A stretch of DNA of 64,000 nt, taken from assembly GCF_018139145.2 (NCBI RefSeq), contig NC_059483.1, positions 1,923,001-1,987,000 of the forward strand, given 5' to 3'. The position numbers and the translations under genes are program-made. This DNA is from Gymnogyps californianus (Eukaryota; Chordata; Aves; Accipitriformes; Cathartidae). The notes under the pieces were generated by a model. That model saw only the letters and a program-made list of their open reading frames with translations. It was not told the DNA's origin and ran no database searches. Below, piece after piece: positions 34,866 through 48,150 of the stretch (positions within the stretch are counted from its first letter, which is position 1; each line of letters begins with the position of its first letter).

Positions 34866-37001
34866 AAGAGTTATGAGGAAAGTAGCATAAAGTAAGGTCT
34901 ATTACCAGTGAAAGAAAACTCTTGCCTTAGAAGTATATCATTTTAACTTTACCAAAAAATTACATTAGGATTCCTGGAGCAATACCTATCATTTGATACC
35001 TACCAATAAATGTGTGGAGTGTTTACCAATGAAAAGCAACACCTATCATTTGATGTACGTACTCTCTGTGCCATCTGTGCCTACCAGGGACCCCGTCCGC
35101 TGTCAGTCTGAGTCGTGCACAATGGAAACCACAAGAATCTGCAAGCCAGGTCCCAGTGAGACAGAAATAACAAGAGCAAACTGGAGCTTCATCAGAACTA
35201 GCTCCTCGTGAAGTCGTTCCTGTTTTCTAGTCCCAAAACACAGTGAGAGCACGTGCTCTAGCAGGGGTAGGAATATTCTTCACTACACGGCACATATATG
35301 TCGAGCATATACAGTCCCTTCCCTTACCACTGCGCAGGGCAGAGAGACAGTCATGCAGTGACATAATATTTATATAAATCTACACATATGTAGCTGTATC
35401 ACAAAAGTGTCTTTCTCATAATATGGAAAATCCCAAGTGACTAACTGGAAGCCAGTAGTAAAAGAGGAAAGTTATTCATCAGTAACATCTTAGATTTTAA
35501 CTTCATGAAAACGTTCCTCCTCTTCTCTATGGAAATTGCTTAAAAATGTATCTGTGCACTAGACCCCTTACACATGAATCCTTTTCTCTACTCAGGAACT
35601 GCTTAAGACATTTTATTGATTACACTTTTGCAATTATAAAGCACTATAAACCAGAACAGTGACAAGCCTTCTGGAGGAGTATTTAGTCAGGGAAATGCAT
35701 CGAGACAGGATTATAGAACATCATGGTATAAGGCTTTAGCTCTTCAAATTACTATTTCATGCAATGCACTGCTGAGGATTTTTTGATTTGTTCCTCAAAA
35801 ATATGCTTTGACACAGCATCAGAGCAGCAGCTTCCCAGTGATCTGTGAAAATCAGTCAGCATATTTTAAATAGAGAGGTCCAACAGTTTTGAAACTCATA
35901 CACTGGGTCAAACTGAATTTATAGCTACACGTGCAAGTACGACACTGGTAAGTGAAAGCAGAGTTTGCCTTTTGAATTCTAATTGAAATGTGCCTAATGT
36001 GAAGGCTATACATAAAAGTTTAAGAAGTGCTGCAATAGTTACATCCCCCTTTTCAAAGTGGTTTGGGCATTGGTGAGAGAAAGTTATCCGATTTCGCAGA
36101 CATTTGGGCACTTTTGAAACAATGTTATTGTATCATTACTATTCTTCAGTCTTCCACTATATCACAAAACCTGATCTTGGACATCAATAGCTCTGAGAAA
36201 TAATTTTCTAAACAAATAACCCAAGCAAACAAAACCAAACAAACAAAGCCCAAATATTTTTTGTTTGCTTCTTTGAAAAGGAGTACTACTTTTTTTCTAT
36301 TCTTACTTAGATTGGTGCATAGGGAGAAAGAGCCCAAGTCAATCCCTTCTGACAGCAATAGACTGCTCCAGACCGCAGGAGCAAACCTAACAGCTTCTAC
36401 CCAGGTGTGGGGACAACAGAGCTGCACTCCCCACTCAGGGAAAGGCCAATGGAAATTGCATTAGTAGTACCCATGGACCAACCTTAAAAATCTCCTAATA
36501 GTTTTGAACACTGTTCATCACATACCTAACGTCTTATGGACGTGAACTCTCTTTCTGGCTGATGACGTAAAGACATCATATCACACAAGAAGTTCCTTTC
36601 TTTCCATGCACAGAGGCTACATCAAAGCCCTCTGCAGATGGAAATAAAATCATGCTGGGATTTCAATAACAAGATTAAAAGGTAAATGAGATATAGTTTC
36701 TTCACGGAGAAAAACAAGAGTACGTTGCACGGTGCCCTACAGCTTTTAAAGGCAAGACAATCTGGCCTAAAATTCATGTATCTGTCACTAACCTAAGCAA
36801 AAAACCTGTCCACATGCTCTGAGCCATGTGTGTAACTATAGTTAGGGATCTCATGAAAAGTAGGCAGGAACCTCAGTTTTGCACGTTACCTCTAAAAGAT
36901 GTTCTGTTTGAACAAACCCTATCAAACTACGCAGGAGCATTTCAGAGCTCTGATTTGCTCTGCATATCCCACTACACCTCAATTAACTTTTCTAAGAGGA
37001 T

Positions 37002-37040
37002 GGGGGGGGGGGGGAGAAAAAAACCAACCAACCAACCAAA
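37002..37040 (+). repeat. G13 run followed by an A-rich (AACC)n microsatellite
   Basis: G13 at 37002-37014, then AGAAAAAAA, then four CCAA-type units (about 37023-37038) and an A-run. Confidence 0.9.
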
Positions 37041-40000
37041 AAAACCCGAACATCACGTTGTTTTCTGTCCTTTTGATTTAGAGTTTGTACTCCAACTCAG
37101 GAAGCTCAAGCAGCGATCACCTGCCCAGCAGCAGCACCTGGCAAAAACAAGGCCAGGGAATGGATAAGAGGTCAGGGTAACGTGGACACCAGTGACGCTC
37201 CACACAGCAACGGTGGAACGGGTACATGGAGGACGCTCGAGGGGAAAGACATGAGCTGCATCCACATGGCCAAGCTGAGGATTAGAGGCAGAAGAGCTGC
37301 TTTCCTCGGAGCAGTGCCTGAGGCTGAAGGCACTGCCCCTGCACTTCGGAAACTCTTCTGGGCTGGAGCTTGCAGGTCTCCGTGAGATGATGCAAAGCTG
37401 CACAGCACGGACCTGCTGGTAAGACAGACATCCCTGCAAGGTATGGACATTACGTAAACTGCACATATTACAAATTACCTGTCTTCAGTTATGAGTGCCT
37501 CAGGGGAAAGGCATCAAGTTTTATAACTGGTGGAGTAACACACCAAATAGTTCCTTGAACAAACATATAAAATATTATTTTAAAGGAGCTGTTATTATAT
37601 AATCAGGGCTTATAAACTAACACATTTCTTTGCCATGATGAGTTCCAACTGAAAGTACTTTTTTTCAGGCTCATTCTAATGTGGCTCCAAAGAAAATTAT
37701 TCTTTCCAGAAGTAAAGAATGCAAGAAGAAAGCTTTTAGCAGCCTGAATTTCTCCACCCAACGGTAGTTAATTCATATGCCAAGCCATGACAATTTATAA
37801 ACCATCACTACTGTGGCCTCATCATTAACAGTCATGTAAATATTGAAAAACTGCAAATTTGTGGAGTTTCCTGTGAGCGAGCTCACAGCATGAGTTCCAT
37901 TGGACCTCTCCACTCCCGAAACCAAAGTGGGATCAGTCTCCACAAACCCAGCAAAGCCCTGAAGGGGCTGCGGAGGGAGAACAAGTGGAGACCTAGAAAT
38001 CCCGTCCAGCTGTATCTCTGTGATGTCCTGTAAGCAGCATCTTGTTTTGGCAGCTTAGGTTGGACCTGACTCATTCTCCGTGCCCTGCCACAGTCTGATT
38101 CTTATATACACTAAATCTTTTGTACATGGTTTGACTCAGAAAAATCTGTTAAGGAGCTAGACAAATTTCTGAAAACACTGGCTGATCTGCCCGCAAGATA
38201 CTCTGGAGTGGGATAAGCTTCTGGTTTCCAAAGAAATTCAAGTCACAAAAGCATACAGTATAGATGTATATACCTCCTACTGCACTGCTTCCTCTGTGCA
38301 AGCAACAACGTGCACTTTTTTTTTAAGAGTTATTTCCTTGCAAGGAAATTACAATTGAGTAATAGTAAACAACAAGTTATAAATATAGAATTGCCTCTTC
38401 ATTTGACCATGGGCTATACTTCATAGCAGTATACAGTATGTCTACATTTATATACAGTCCATCTACTCCCCTTTTCCTTCAGCCTTTTCTGCCAGAGCAT
38501 TAGCCATTACAAGCACTTATGGATGATAAGGATGGAAATTTCTTGCACATCTATATTCAGGGGTTGCTCAGTATCCACTATATCTTTTGCTGCCTGCATC
38601 AGACCATAACCACCGCGCTTGGCCATTTCTTTTAGTGCATAATGTAGGCTCTACCTTGCAACACTGGACGTTAGCAGAACAATTTAGGAAGTCACCTGAA
38701 GCACGTGTTTAATTTTGGCATCCAAGAGAATGGCTTAACCTAAGCATAGGCTTAATCTTCCCTACCTGAGATCTCAAATAATTTGACATCTCTAACAGTT
38801 TGATAGGATGACAGGAGCTAACTATCCGGCACTGTCCTGAGAGCCACTGGGACTGGAAATGGTACAAAAATGGCAGAGGCTTCATGTCTTTAATGGGAAC
38901 ACTTCTGAAACAGACAATTACATCAGGACTGCACAAATCCAACTGTTTTTTCTTTTTACTGATGCTGACCAGTACTAAAAACCTAAAGTTTTGAATTACG
39001 GATTTCCACAGCTTCAGGCTGGCTGAATTGCAGCTGACTCAGGCAGCGGCTTGGGGGTGCTGGACACACAGTTACCCACCTCCTCCCACCAGCATTCGCC
39101 TCTGCCGTGCTGGTGACTTTGATGGCATCCCCTTCCACGGTCTGGGCACATCCCTGCCCATTTGGGTTGCTATCGTCATTCAGGAAATCTTTGCCCCGTC
39201 CCTCTCTTTCCCTCCTGTCGCTTTTTGTTTCAAAACTTCCCACACCGTTCTGGTCAGCAGGGCAGATCCCTGCTCTACCTCCATCATCTCCCTGATGCCT
39301 TCTTCACAGCTGGCAACAGCTCTGTAGCTTCTTGCTGGTATTAGAGATTTGGCCCCAAAGTACTGCCCCACAAATTCACTACCCTCAGGCTGTGCCTCAC
39401 TCAAATCCACATCAGGTGATAGCAGATTCGAGAATGTGCTTATAATATTTAGTATTAAGTAAAGCTCAACATTTCCCTTTTTCGTCCTCCGCTGCTTTAT
39501 AGATCCAATAACAATTATCTACATTCCAGATGTCGTGTGAAGAGTAATCGATGTCTCCAAGGCATTTTCAAATGAAAAGCATCACATAAATGTAAGGTAA
39601 GCTGTTATTCTTATAGTTCCTTTAAGCTGATAATACCATTACTTTCCCAGGGATGTTGGGCATCCTCTCATAATGAAGCATTCAGCACAATAAATAATGG
39701 AATTATGTTGAAGCAACAGTTTCCTCTTCTCCTTGGACTCACTGCACCTAAACCGTGTGCTGAGCACAGTGCTGCAAAACTGAACAGCGGTGTTTGCAAA
39801 TCCTTCCCCTTCACAGGACGCAGTCTGAGGTTTTCCCTGTTCATCTCTAAGAGACACATGCTGTTCCTGGTGTGACATTGTGTTCCGGGATAACAAGCGC
39901 TTTCACAAATATTCAAAATGCAAATGAAACCCATTATTACCTTTTCTGCTTTACATTATACTTTGAAAGAAGTATCAGAAAAAAAGTAGTGTTTTATTTG

Positions 40001-40383
40001 TGGTGAACTGTACCTAGAAAATGGCGTAGGGGTGATATATGCAGCTTGTATAAACTGGAGGCACAGAAGGATGTTAGCTACAAATTTCAAAACATAAATT
40101 AATAAAAGGAAAGAATGAAGAACCCAAGAGAAAGCAAAAGCACTGGACTGTGACAAAAGTACAGCAGCCTGATCTAAATATCCACAAAGCCAAGCTTTCC
40201 AGCTGATTTTGGGAACCATCAGGTGCTTATAAAACACAAGGCACTGAGGGCCCATCAGTAACACTGAAATTTAATGAGCTCGCTTTGGGGTATTCCTGGC
40301 ATCATCTTCCAGGCATGAGAACTGGAAACTTCAGCTTCCAAATTACTGATGTACAAATAGCTTCTCCCCAAGATCTGTCTAAA

Positions 40384-40431
40384 CTGGTATTTAACAGAAT
40401 CTGGTATTTAACTATCTGGTATTTAACAGAA
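40384..40431. repeat. short tandem repeat, three copies of 15-17 bp
   Basis: Three successive units share CTGGTATTTAAC: 40384-40400, 40401-40415 and 40416-40431. The first and third also share the tail AGAA, while the second has TAT. Probably local slippage or duplication. Confidence 0.9.
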
Positions 40432-43400
40432 GTTGATGAAAAAGGAAGCGATGCAGAGGCTGGCACCTGACCTGCTGGCCGGAAAGGCTAACGGAAAGCC
40501 AGGCCACTGTGCGCTCTCAGGATCACCAGTTGGAACCTGTCCCTGTTGGCTGCTGCGTGTTGCAACCATCCAATTGATTTCCTGTAATATATTTAAAACG
40601 GATGGCGGGTTGGGTCGGGTTGCTGGCAGAGATGTACACACATCACTTAGCGACCACACAGGTCACACCTTTGTTGAGGAAGAGGATCAGATGAATGCGC
40701 GGATCAGGATTCATCTCCACACACACGCTCCTGGGTCCTCTCGGGGACACAGTGCAGTGGGCAGAAACTCGTGCTGATGTTCTCAGATTTACGGCAGGTA
40801 AAACCACTGACTTCAGTTTTCTACTAATTGACAGAAGAGACTCAAAAGCAGAAATGAGATGGGTTTTTTATGATTAAACTCATAATTTAACTCAGCTGGT
40901 AAGCAGGTGCAACATACCTGGAGCAGGCGGGAGATGCCCTGGCTTGCACAGGAGCTGAACGGGTGATAAGTTTCAAACTAAAAGTTACTGCAGTACAAAC
41001 TCCACGCTGTGTTAAGCCTGTACCACTTTTAGACGCAGCAAACACCATCTGATCCTAAGCAGTATTTCCCTACAAAGGCCAAACCTACTAACGATGAGAA
41101 ATTAAAGTAGACCCACAGTCAGCCCATGATGAATATCAAGTCACGAGAGGTCAGACACTCTGCTTTCCTGCTGTCGTTTGCAGTGACATCTTGCATTTGA
41201 TCCTACATAATTACGCTGTGCTTTTTCCCAGCTGGAGCTGAGTGACTTTTAAATTTAGTACGTCTCCTCGGAGATTTATGGGTTGCTCACCCCTCGCAGG
41301 ATTCAGCAAGACTAACACCACCTCGTAGGACCTCCGCACCGACATCAGGACTGTCAGCAGAGAAGTGATGATGACAAGATTTTTACAGTGGGAGGCTAAT
41401 AGCTGACTCCTCCAAGAGACAGAAATTAGAGATCTATGAGAATATTTGGTCCATCTTTCTGCCACGCCATTCCTCACCCTGCCTTCCGAGGCACAAGGAC
41501 ACGATTTAACACCTCTGGCTCCAGCACTGGAGTCAAGAGAGAGGAGCATAACGGCTGAGACTCGCTACTTTTCTAATAGCCCTCACAGTAAGAAGAGTCT
41601 GAAGTTGATTTGTTCTTCCATTCCATTACTTCTAATTACAGCCTCTGCACTTATGTATTGCACATTTAACATTGCTCTGAACAAATACTGTAAGGAACAA
41701 AAACTTTCCTTCAGTGACCAGGGGCAGGGAAGAAAGAAAGAAAAGGAAAACAAAACAAGCGTGACTAAAAATAAAAATATATTTGTGACAAATGCACTGG
41801 ATGAGCTTTCTAACGATGTGAAATTTTGGACTTTTTAATATTGCCAAGGTCAGAGGCAGAAGGTTACATTGGATTAAGGACACCAATAAATTCTTTTTCT
41901 ACCTTGAGGTCATTGGAACTTGTGCATTTAGGTACACTACACAAAGATTTCTGTAAATAAATGTGTTATTGCCTTTGTCTCCAATTTCTTTTTCCTTTGA
42001 CTTTCTGCATGCATGAAATAATTTTCAAATCATTAGATACAATAAATTCTTCTAGATGTTTACCACATCCTTAGAGGGAGAAAGCTTATGCATCCTTACA
42101 TTAAATGAAAGAAATACCTTCCTCCACAATTTTCCTTTATTCAACCTGAAATCTAAATCATAAAAATAATAACCGTGAACAGCGTTAAAATGTCATTGTC
42201 TTCTCTGCAAAATCCATGGCATTTAACTTATTTCTCTGTGACTACCTGCTATTGTACATTTTCCCCACAGAGAAATGACTAAAAGTTACGTTGTAAGGAT
42301 TTTTGGTTTTGTAATAGTAGAAATGCAGAGTAAAAGAGCTATAGAAAGAATTGTGCCCCTGAGGCCAGTCCAATCCCTGAAGCGGCTCAGCTATAAGTTG
42401 TATCATCATAGTACCTGACCTGTTCAAATGAGACATCTACCTTCATCCTCCCAGAAACATGGAATGGAAATTGTCCCCAAGTGGACAATACGCATATGGT
42501 GCCATGCCAGCTTTCAGCATGACAAATCTCAGAGAAAAATGGCCAAGAGATTAATAGCTCCCTTTTATTAAAATGCATTTTTAAAACCCTATGAAATTAC
42601 TTCAAGGGAGTAAAAGTTAACCTGGAACTTCAGCCATTGCAGGCAAGAGAGTTTTGATCCATTAACCTCACATGATAAAACACGATACAAGGGATGTCAG
42701 AAAGAAAAACACAAAGGAATTATTTTACAATTCACAAAGCCAATTTGAGACCAGGCTAATGACCATCCAGACAGTAAGTATGTGGTCACCGACAACCACT
42801 TCTGCAGAGTCCATTCCATAGGATCGCACAGTCCTTGGTCACACCAGTGAGCACAGAGCGATTTCTTTTCGGCATTTTGCTTTTGCAGCACTCTGCATTC
42901 CCTTATGCGATTGGAGAGCCATATAAAAGAAGAGCTGCCTGACATTAATAGCTTTATGATGCAGCTTTCTGGTGGGGCAAGCATTTGAAGTCAACAAGCA
43001 TAAATCACAGAAGCAGAAATCCAAATTATCCAGGCACAGAAACTGCTGCTACGTTCTTTGCATATCTCGAGTCTCCAAAGGAGTACACACATAAAGACTG
43101 TATGTAAGGAGCTATGACAAAAGGTAGGCGATATTTCAGATGTGTTAAGGAATACCTGCAAAGAAACAAATACGACACCCCTCCACAGCCATTATAACTT
43201 TGATAAGGAATGCCAACTATCATTTAAGTCATGAGAGAAGTGCTGAAACCAGACATCACAAGCCCTAGTCCTCTACTGATTACAGTATTTATTGACTACA
43301 ATGCACACATGATTGCAAGCAAACAAAACAAGAATTTGGTGTGTAAAGGAAGGGGGATTGTATTTTTCAACATAAGTTTCTCATTTCATGCAAATTCCTT

Positions 43401-43739
43401 TCTCTTTTACAGAATTATTCTCACAACCATGAAGATGTACCACCTCTAAAAGCATGAATGTCAGTATGCAATTGAATTAATTTTGAATATGGATGAAATC
43501 AGAGACTCTGCACTGCAGATTTCAGAGCCAGACTTGGTTCTGAGGTGCATAATAAGTTAGCAGCATTACTATAATAACACAGATAAAACATTTACTGCAG
43601 ATATATTGTAGGCCATTAAAATATCCCACTATACAAGCTCCATTTGCACCTGCACTCCCTCTATCTGACTCTAACACCTTTCCATTTTGCTGCTGTTGGA
43701 GTAAAAGTACTTCATTTATTTTAAATATGTTTATCTTAC

Positions 43740-43900
43740 CTTGCTGCAGGCCAACACTCTTCAGGATTTCCGTTTTCCTTGTGGTACACTGACTGAATTT
43801 TAGAGATGATATCTGAAAATTCGCCTCCTCTGGATGCTGCCCAGTAGCTCAGCAAAGCTCTTCTGTGCCAGTCTTCATCTGCCAGCATTACAGATGTCAT
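43740..43900 (-). CDS. candidate coding exon (up to 161 nt), gene not recognised
   Basis: The minus strand ends at a consensus donor, GCAAG|GTAAGATA (GT at 43738-43739), and one frame is open upstream for 53 codons: MTSVMLADEDWHRRALLSYW, then a segment including SRGGEFSDIISKIQ and HKENGNPEEC. The frame ends with two bases left over. The acceptor side is weak: either AG at 43901-43902 (161-nt exon) or AG at 43879-43880 (139-nt exon), both with poor pyrimidine tracts. An in-frame stop lies just upstream. The residue mix looks protein-like, but I could not assign it to a family. It is too short to exclude a chance open frame. Confidence 0.2.
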
Positions 43901-45949
43901 CTGCCATTACAACGCGCTGTGCCAGCTCCTCTCATGGTTTGCAGCTGTTTTATAGGTACTCACTAGCGATGAAAACCTGGACAAATCCAGAAGCAACATC
44001 TTGCAATAACCGGTAGACTGCAACTTGCAAATTGCCGACGAAGGTGGCTAATGAAGTTGGCAAAGCACGAGTTAGAAGGCAGCAAAGTCTTCGTAACGTG
44101 AGATGCTCAGTATCAGAAAGAATGAAAAACGCAGATTGGAGGCCAAATCACAGTCCCTTTAACTATCAAAAAAAGGTTGGTATCAGCATCTAATCTACTT
44201 TCCAGCCAGACAACCTCAGGAGAGCATTTGATGGGCACCTTTAAGCGAAAGTTCTCAACTTAAAGTGAGATCAGCAGAAGTTTTTCTTTAACGTTTTACA
44301 ACAGATCACAAGCTAAGCTTAGTGCAGACCTCAGATGAAAACACAGCAATAAGTTCCATTAGGGGAAGCACGTCATGAAATGGCTGGTGCCCAGCTTAGC
44401 ACCGCGCTCAGTGGCTGCTGCACAGGTCAGCACCGCACTCGGCGGGGCCGATGGTCAAACTCAAACTGCATTTCACCAAGTTACATCTTCCATCGCAGCC
44501 TATCCCATGGAAAGCATGGAAGTCTGATAATTATAGGAGAAATTATACATCACATCTGGTGCTCTGCTTTAGCTGCAGATGCTTCCATTCCTCAAAGTGT
44601 CACGTGTCTACTTCATAAGAAACTTTTTATACTCAAATACCTCTTTTCCATTCTGTCTCACTGGACTGTGTCAAAGAGCCATTAAAGAGCCTTTGTGCAT
44701 CCTCGAAACAGCCGTTCCTTCGCCTTGCTCTGTCCTCTCATGGAGAGCAATTTTTTTTATCTGAATTATTTAGCAGTTATAGCATCAGATATTGTTTTCC
44801 AAGACAGAAGAGGAAGAGAAAAAGTGAAAAAGGAGGGAAAGGGGAAAAGAGAATTCCTAGTCTTGGTCATTACATGCCAAATTTCTACTCAGAATAAATT
44901 TTCACAATGGATCACATTGAAAGTGCCGACAGACTCTTAATTGGTGTTCCGCAGAGTGCCATACACAGCTACACTGCAATAATTTGGAAATGTCTTGTTT
45001 AAAATACATTTAGGCTATTCAAAGCAGATATTGATATTCACTTGTAGTATGAGTGTGCCAACAACGCCTTGAAGGCATCTCTCAGCAACCGAATTTTTTC
45101 AGCAGCAGGTGGGATGAAATGGTGACAAATGGGATGGAAGGCAGCACATATGAATAAACTATATAATATCCTATTTGTTTCCCCAACTTGGCTGCTTTCG
45201 TTGTTATTTTTCATAAGCTGGCAGCGTGAAAGCCGCCAAAGCACAAACCCATCCCTGCGTCTCGGTCCTACAGAAGATTGGAAGCAATTTCTGCTCAATA
45301 TGCTATCCCCAGGAAAGCACAAAGCGTCTGTGGGGAGACTAAGAGAAAGCAGCGCTGCCTTAAGCAGTAAGCACTGATGAATGAAACTCTGGCCCTATTT
45401 CAGAGTAGATTTGCAAGGAGGGTTTATTAACTGTAATACAATTGCAACCTCGGAGAGGAAAAACCTGCAACCTGAGAGCTCCCTCCAAGCAGTTTCATGG
45501 CTGCTCCCCGGTGGGTGCGTCGCGTTTGTTCGCACATAAAATACAAACAGCCTCCCGTTGTACCCAGACCCACGCCGCTCTTACGGGGAATAAAAATTAC
45601 TCCTCTAAGGATCGCTTCAAACTATATCATGTGTACTCGCATCTGGTGAAGATCCAAGATTTAAAATTCTTTCTAAAGCAGAAAGAAGAAAAAGTAGCAA
45701 AGTAAAAAACTGGGTTTCCAAAGCCTGTAATTTACAAAAATAATGGTTATTTTGTTATACAAATCATGTTTGTGACACATGCAAAAAGGACTTAAAACAT
45801 CGAAACAATATCTAATTAGGAGAATAAGCTCTTTACAGAGATCTGATCCTGCACTGTTCAGACTCAGTGGGAGCTGTGCCAGTTTCTTTGTTTGGCCTTA
45901 CTTTTGGCCAGGCACCACAGCAGGTTTTGTTCATCATTTATCATTATGT

Positions 45950-46085
45950 TGTCTTATCTCATGTTGCCTTAACTATGAAATGAGACAATAAATATTTACC
46001 TCCCTCCCACAGATGAGGGAAGGTTTAATAAGTTAATGCCTGCTCAGTGTTTGTGGGACTGCTAAGTACTGGTATTACCTTTGAC
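45950..46085 (+). mobile_element. MIR-like relic, 3' half
   Basis: A plus-strand match to the 3' half of MIR: CTTAACTATGAAATGAGAC, then AATATTTACCTCCCTCCCAC, then GGTTTAATAAGTTAATGCC, parallel to the family order TGTAAAATGGG, TACCTACCTCACAGGG and GGATTAAATGAGTTAAT. Diverged; judged by eye only. Confidence 0.5.
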
Positions 46086-48131
46086 TATTGAAGCAACACA
46101 GCAATAAATGCAAAGCCCTGCCTGATATTCAGGTCAGTTAAACTGTTCTCTTGAAATGACCTTTGAAAGGTTGCTCAATCCATGCATGTTAAATCATGCA
46201 AAAGGGGTTCAGTATCCCCATCACTCGAAGAAAACAAAGATGATTTTACTACAATATATACACATAAAGAAGTCAAGTATACATTGCTTGAATGTCATAT
46301 GCCCTTGACTGTAAGGTAAGCTCTATTTTTAGGAGAGATTTTTTTTTTTTTAAATTTAGAAATACATTCAGAAGTTAAACACCACATGCTTCCCTGTAGC
46401 CCATCTCCCCACAATTCAGGGCATGGCTGCCATGGCACTTTTTGGGTCCACGAGGGGCCAGCACATTTCACAGTGTGCCCATGTCCAGCCCCACAAGCAA
46501 TTCCCTCTTGATCCACTTGGCAGAAATGCTACTTTCTGCCAACACAGAGAGATATAGTTACACCAGAATTCTTATAAATAGCATTCTACCTTATTGTTAA
46601 ATTTTTCTATTCCATTTTTTCTCTAATCTGTCTATCTAAGTCATCTTGGTACCTCATATCTCTACTACCTGAACACAGAGATGATCTGCAGCACTTTCTC
46701 ATAAAGGCTATCAATGAAGAGAAGCCTGTTGTGGATTTGCTCATGAGTTAATGAACAGCATTCGTTACAGCTCCTAGAGGAAATGTTTCTACTCTCAGGT
46801 TTTGGGGAGGGGGGGACAGGACACAATGGATGTTGAGCATCCTAACTGTTTCTGTAGGTACACTGAAAAAAAATTAAGCTGAGAAGAAAATTAAGCATTT
46901 CTTGTGAATTTCCAAAAGGGGGGTTATAAATAATGCTCTTTGAATTCCAAGATGAAAAGTGACTGAGCACAAAGCAGGATTCTTCTGTCAAGCTGATTCT
47001 TTCAGAAAGGGAAGCAGGGAACATTCATCCTCTCTGCACTGCAAGCACTGAACACTTCATCTTTAAGGAAAACGTGGATCTATTTTCACCTTGCTAGAAA
47101 AATATTAAGGTGAAAATACCCTCAATGTCCTCTATAGTCCTCACCAAGAAAACATGAGCTGACACAGAAAAGAAAATCTCACAGGTGCTGCACACCACAG
47201 GTATCCATGGACTCCAGCCCTCCTGTAACCACTTAACTTTGAAGTGCATCACTATCGCCTTCATTTCCAGAGTAATTAAATTGGAATTTATGACTCAAAT
47301 ATCCAAAAAAAGCTATTTCACAGATGATTTGAAACCACGTTTAAGCACAAACATTCATAACACTCACAGATCCTTTATATTTAGCATGCCATGGTATAAC
47401 AGACACAAAATCCAGAGTAATACATTAATATACATTTAATGTACCCATTATTGAGATTCTCAGCTTATAGATTGAAGGGTTAAAATGTTGGCAACCATTA
47501 CATTACTTGTACACAGAATATTAATGCTGCCTAAGAGCAGACATCATTTATATTGTCTTTTGCTATTGTAGTTTTTAAGTATCGCTATAAGCATTTGATT
47601 ACACTACTATATGTGCATATAATGTTCAATATAACCTATGGTTTTCTGAAATGAAACTACATTTTAGTTTAGTTGTTACACATATAAAGTGTTCTTTATT
47701 GTTGCTGTGGTAGAAATACTACTCACTCAAAGGAACTTTGCCTTTGATGGGAGCAAGGACAGATTATTCCCAAACAACAGCATGCCTTTGCGCAGAATTC
47801 AGCTAACCTGTTGCCCATATATTTATGGTCAACTTCAGAGAAGCATTTTGTACTTTGCAGGATCATAAAATTCTTTGCAGCAACAACCATGGAACTAAGT
47901 GACAAATACAACTTAATCAAGTAGAAATCTATTTCAAACGGAAGACAAATTGCCTCAATCCTTGGTAATTATCTCTCTGGGATTAATAATAAACTCTAAT
48001 TTAATAATTGGCTTAATATTTCCTTTTTGAAATTTTCAATAATTAACCTACAGTCTCTTAAAAATAATAGTCCCAGGCACTTTGCAGAATCATATTATTT
48101 AATGAAAGCAAAACTTCGATAAACTGGCACT

Positions 48132-48150
48132 GGGGGGGGGGGGGGGGGGG
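48132..48150 (+). repeat. G19 homopolymer
   Basis: Nineteen guanines in a row, followed by CGGG. Length may vary between individuals or be mis-sized in sequencing. Could form a G-quadruplex. Confidence 0.95.

Larger units (their letters stand above)
34866..43739. other. no gene recognised
   Basis: Non-coding DNA. GC-richer patches near 37100-37400 and 39020-39420 have frames open on both strands at once, a sign of composition rather than coding. Simple repeats at 37.0 and 40.4 kb are listed separately. Confidence 0.55.

Noticed and set aside
37053..37466. 137-codon minus-strand frame
   Set aside because: Overlaps open frames on the plus strand in a GC-richer patch; composition-driven and unrecognised.
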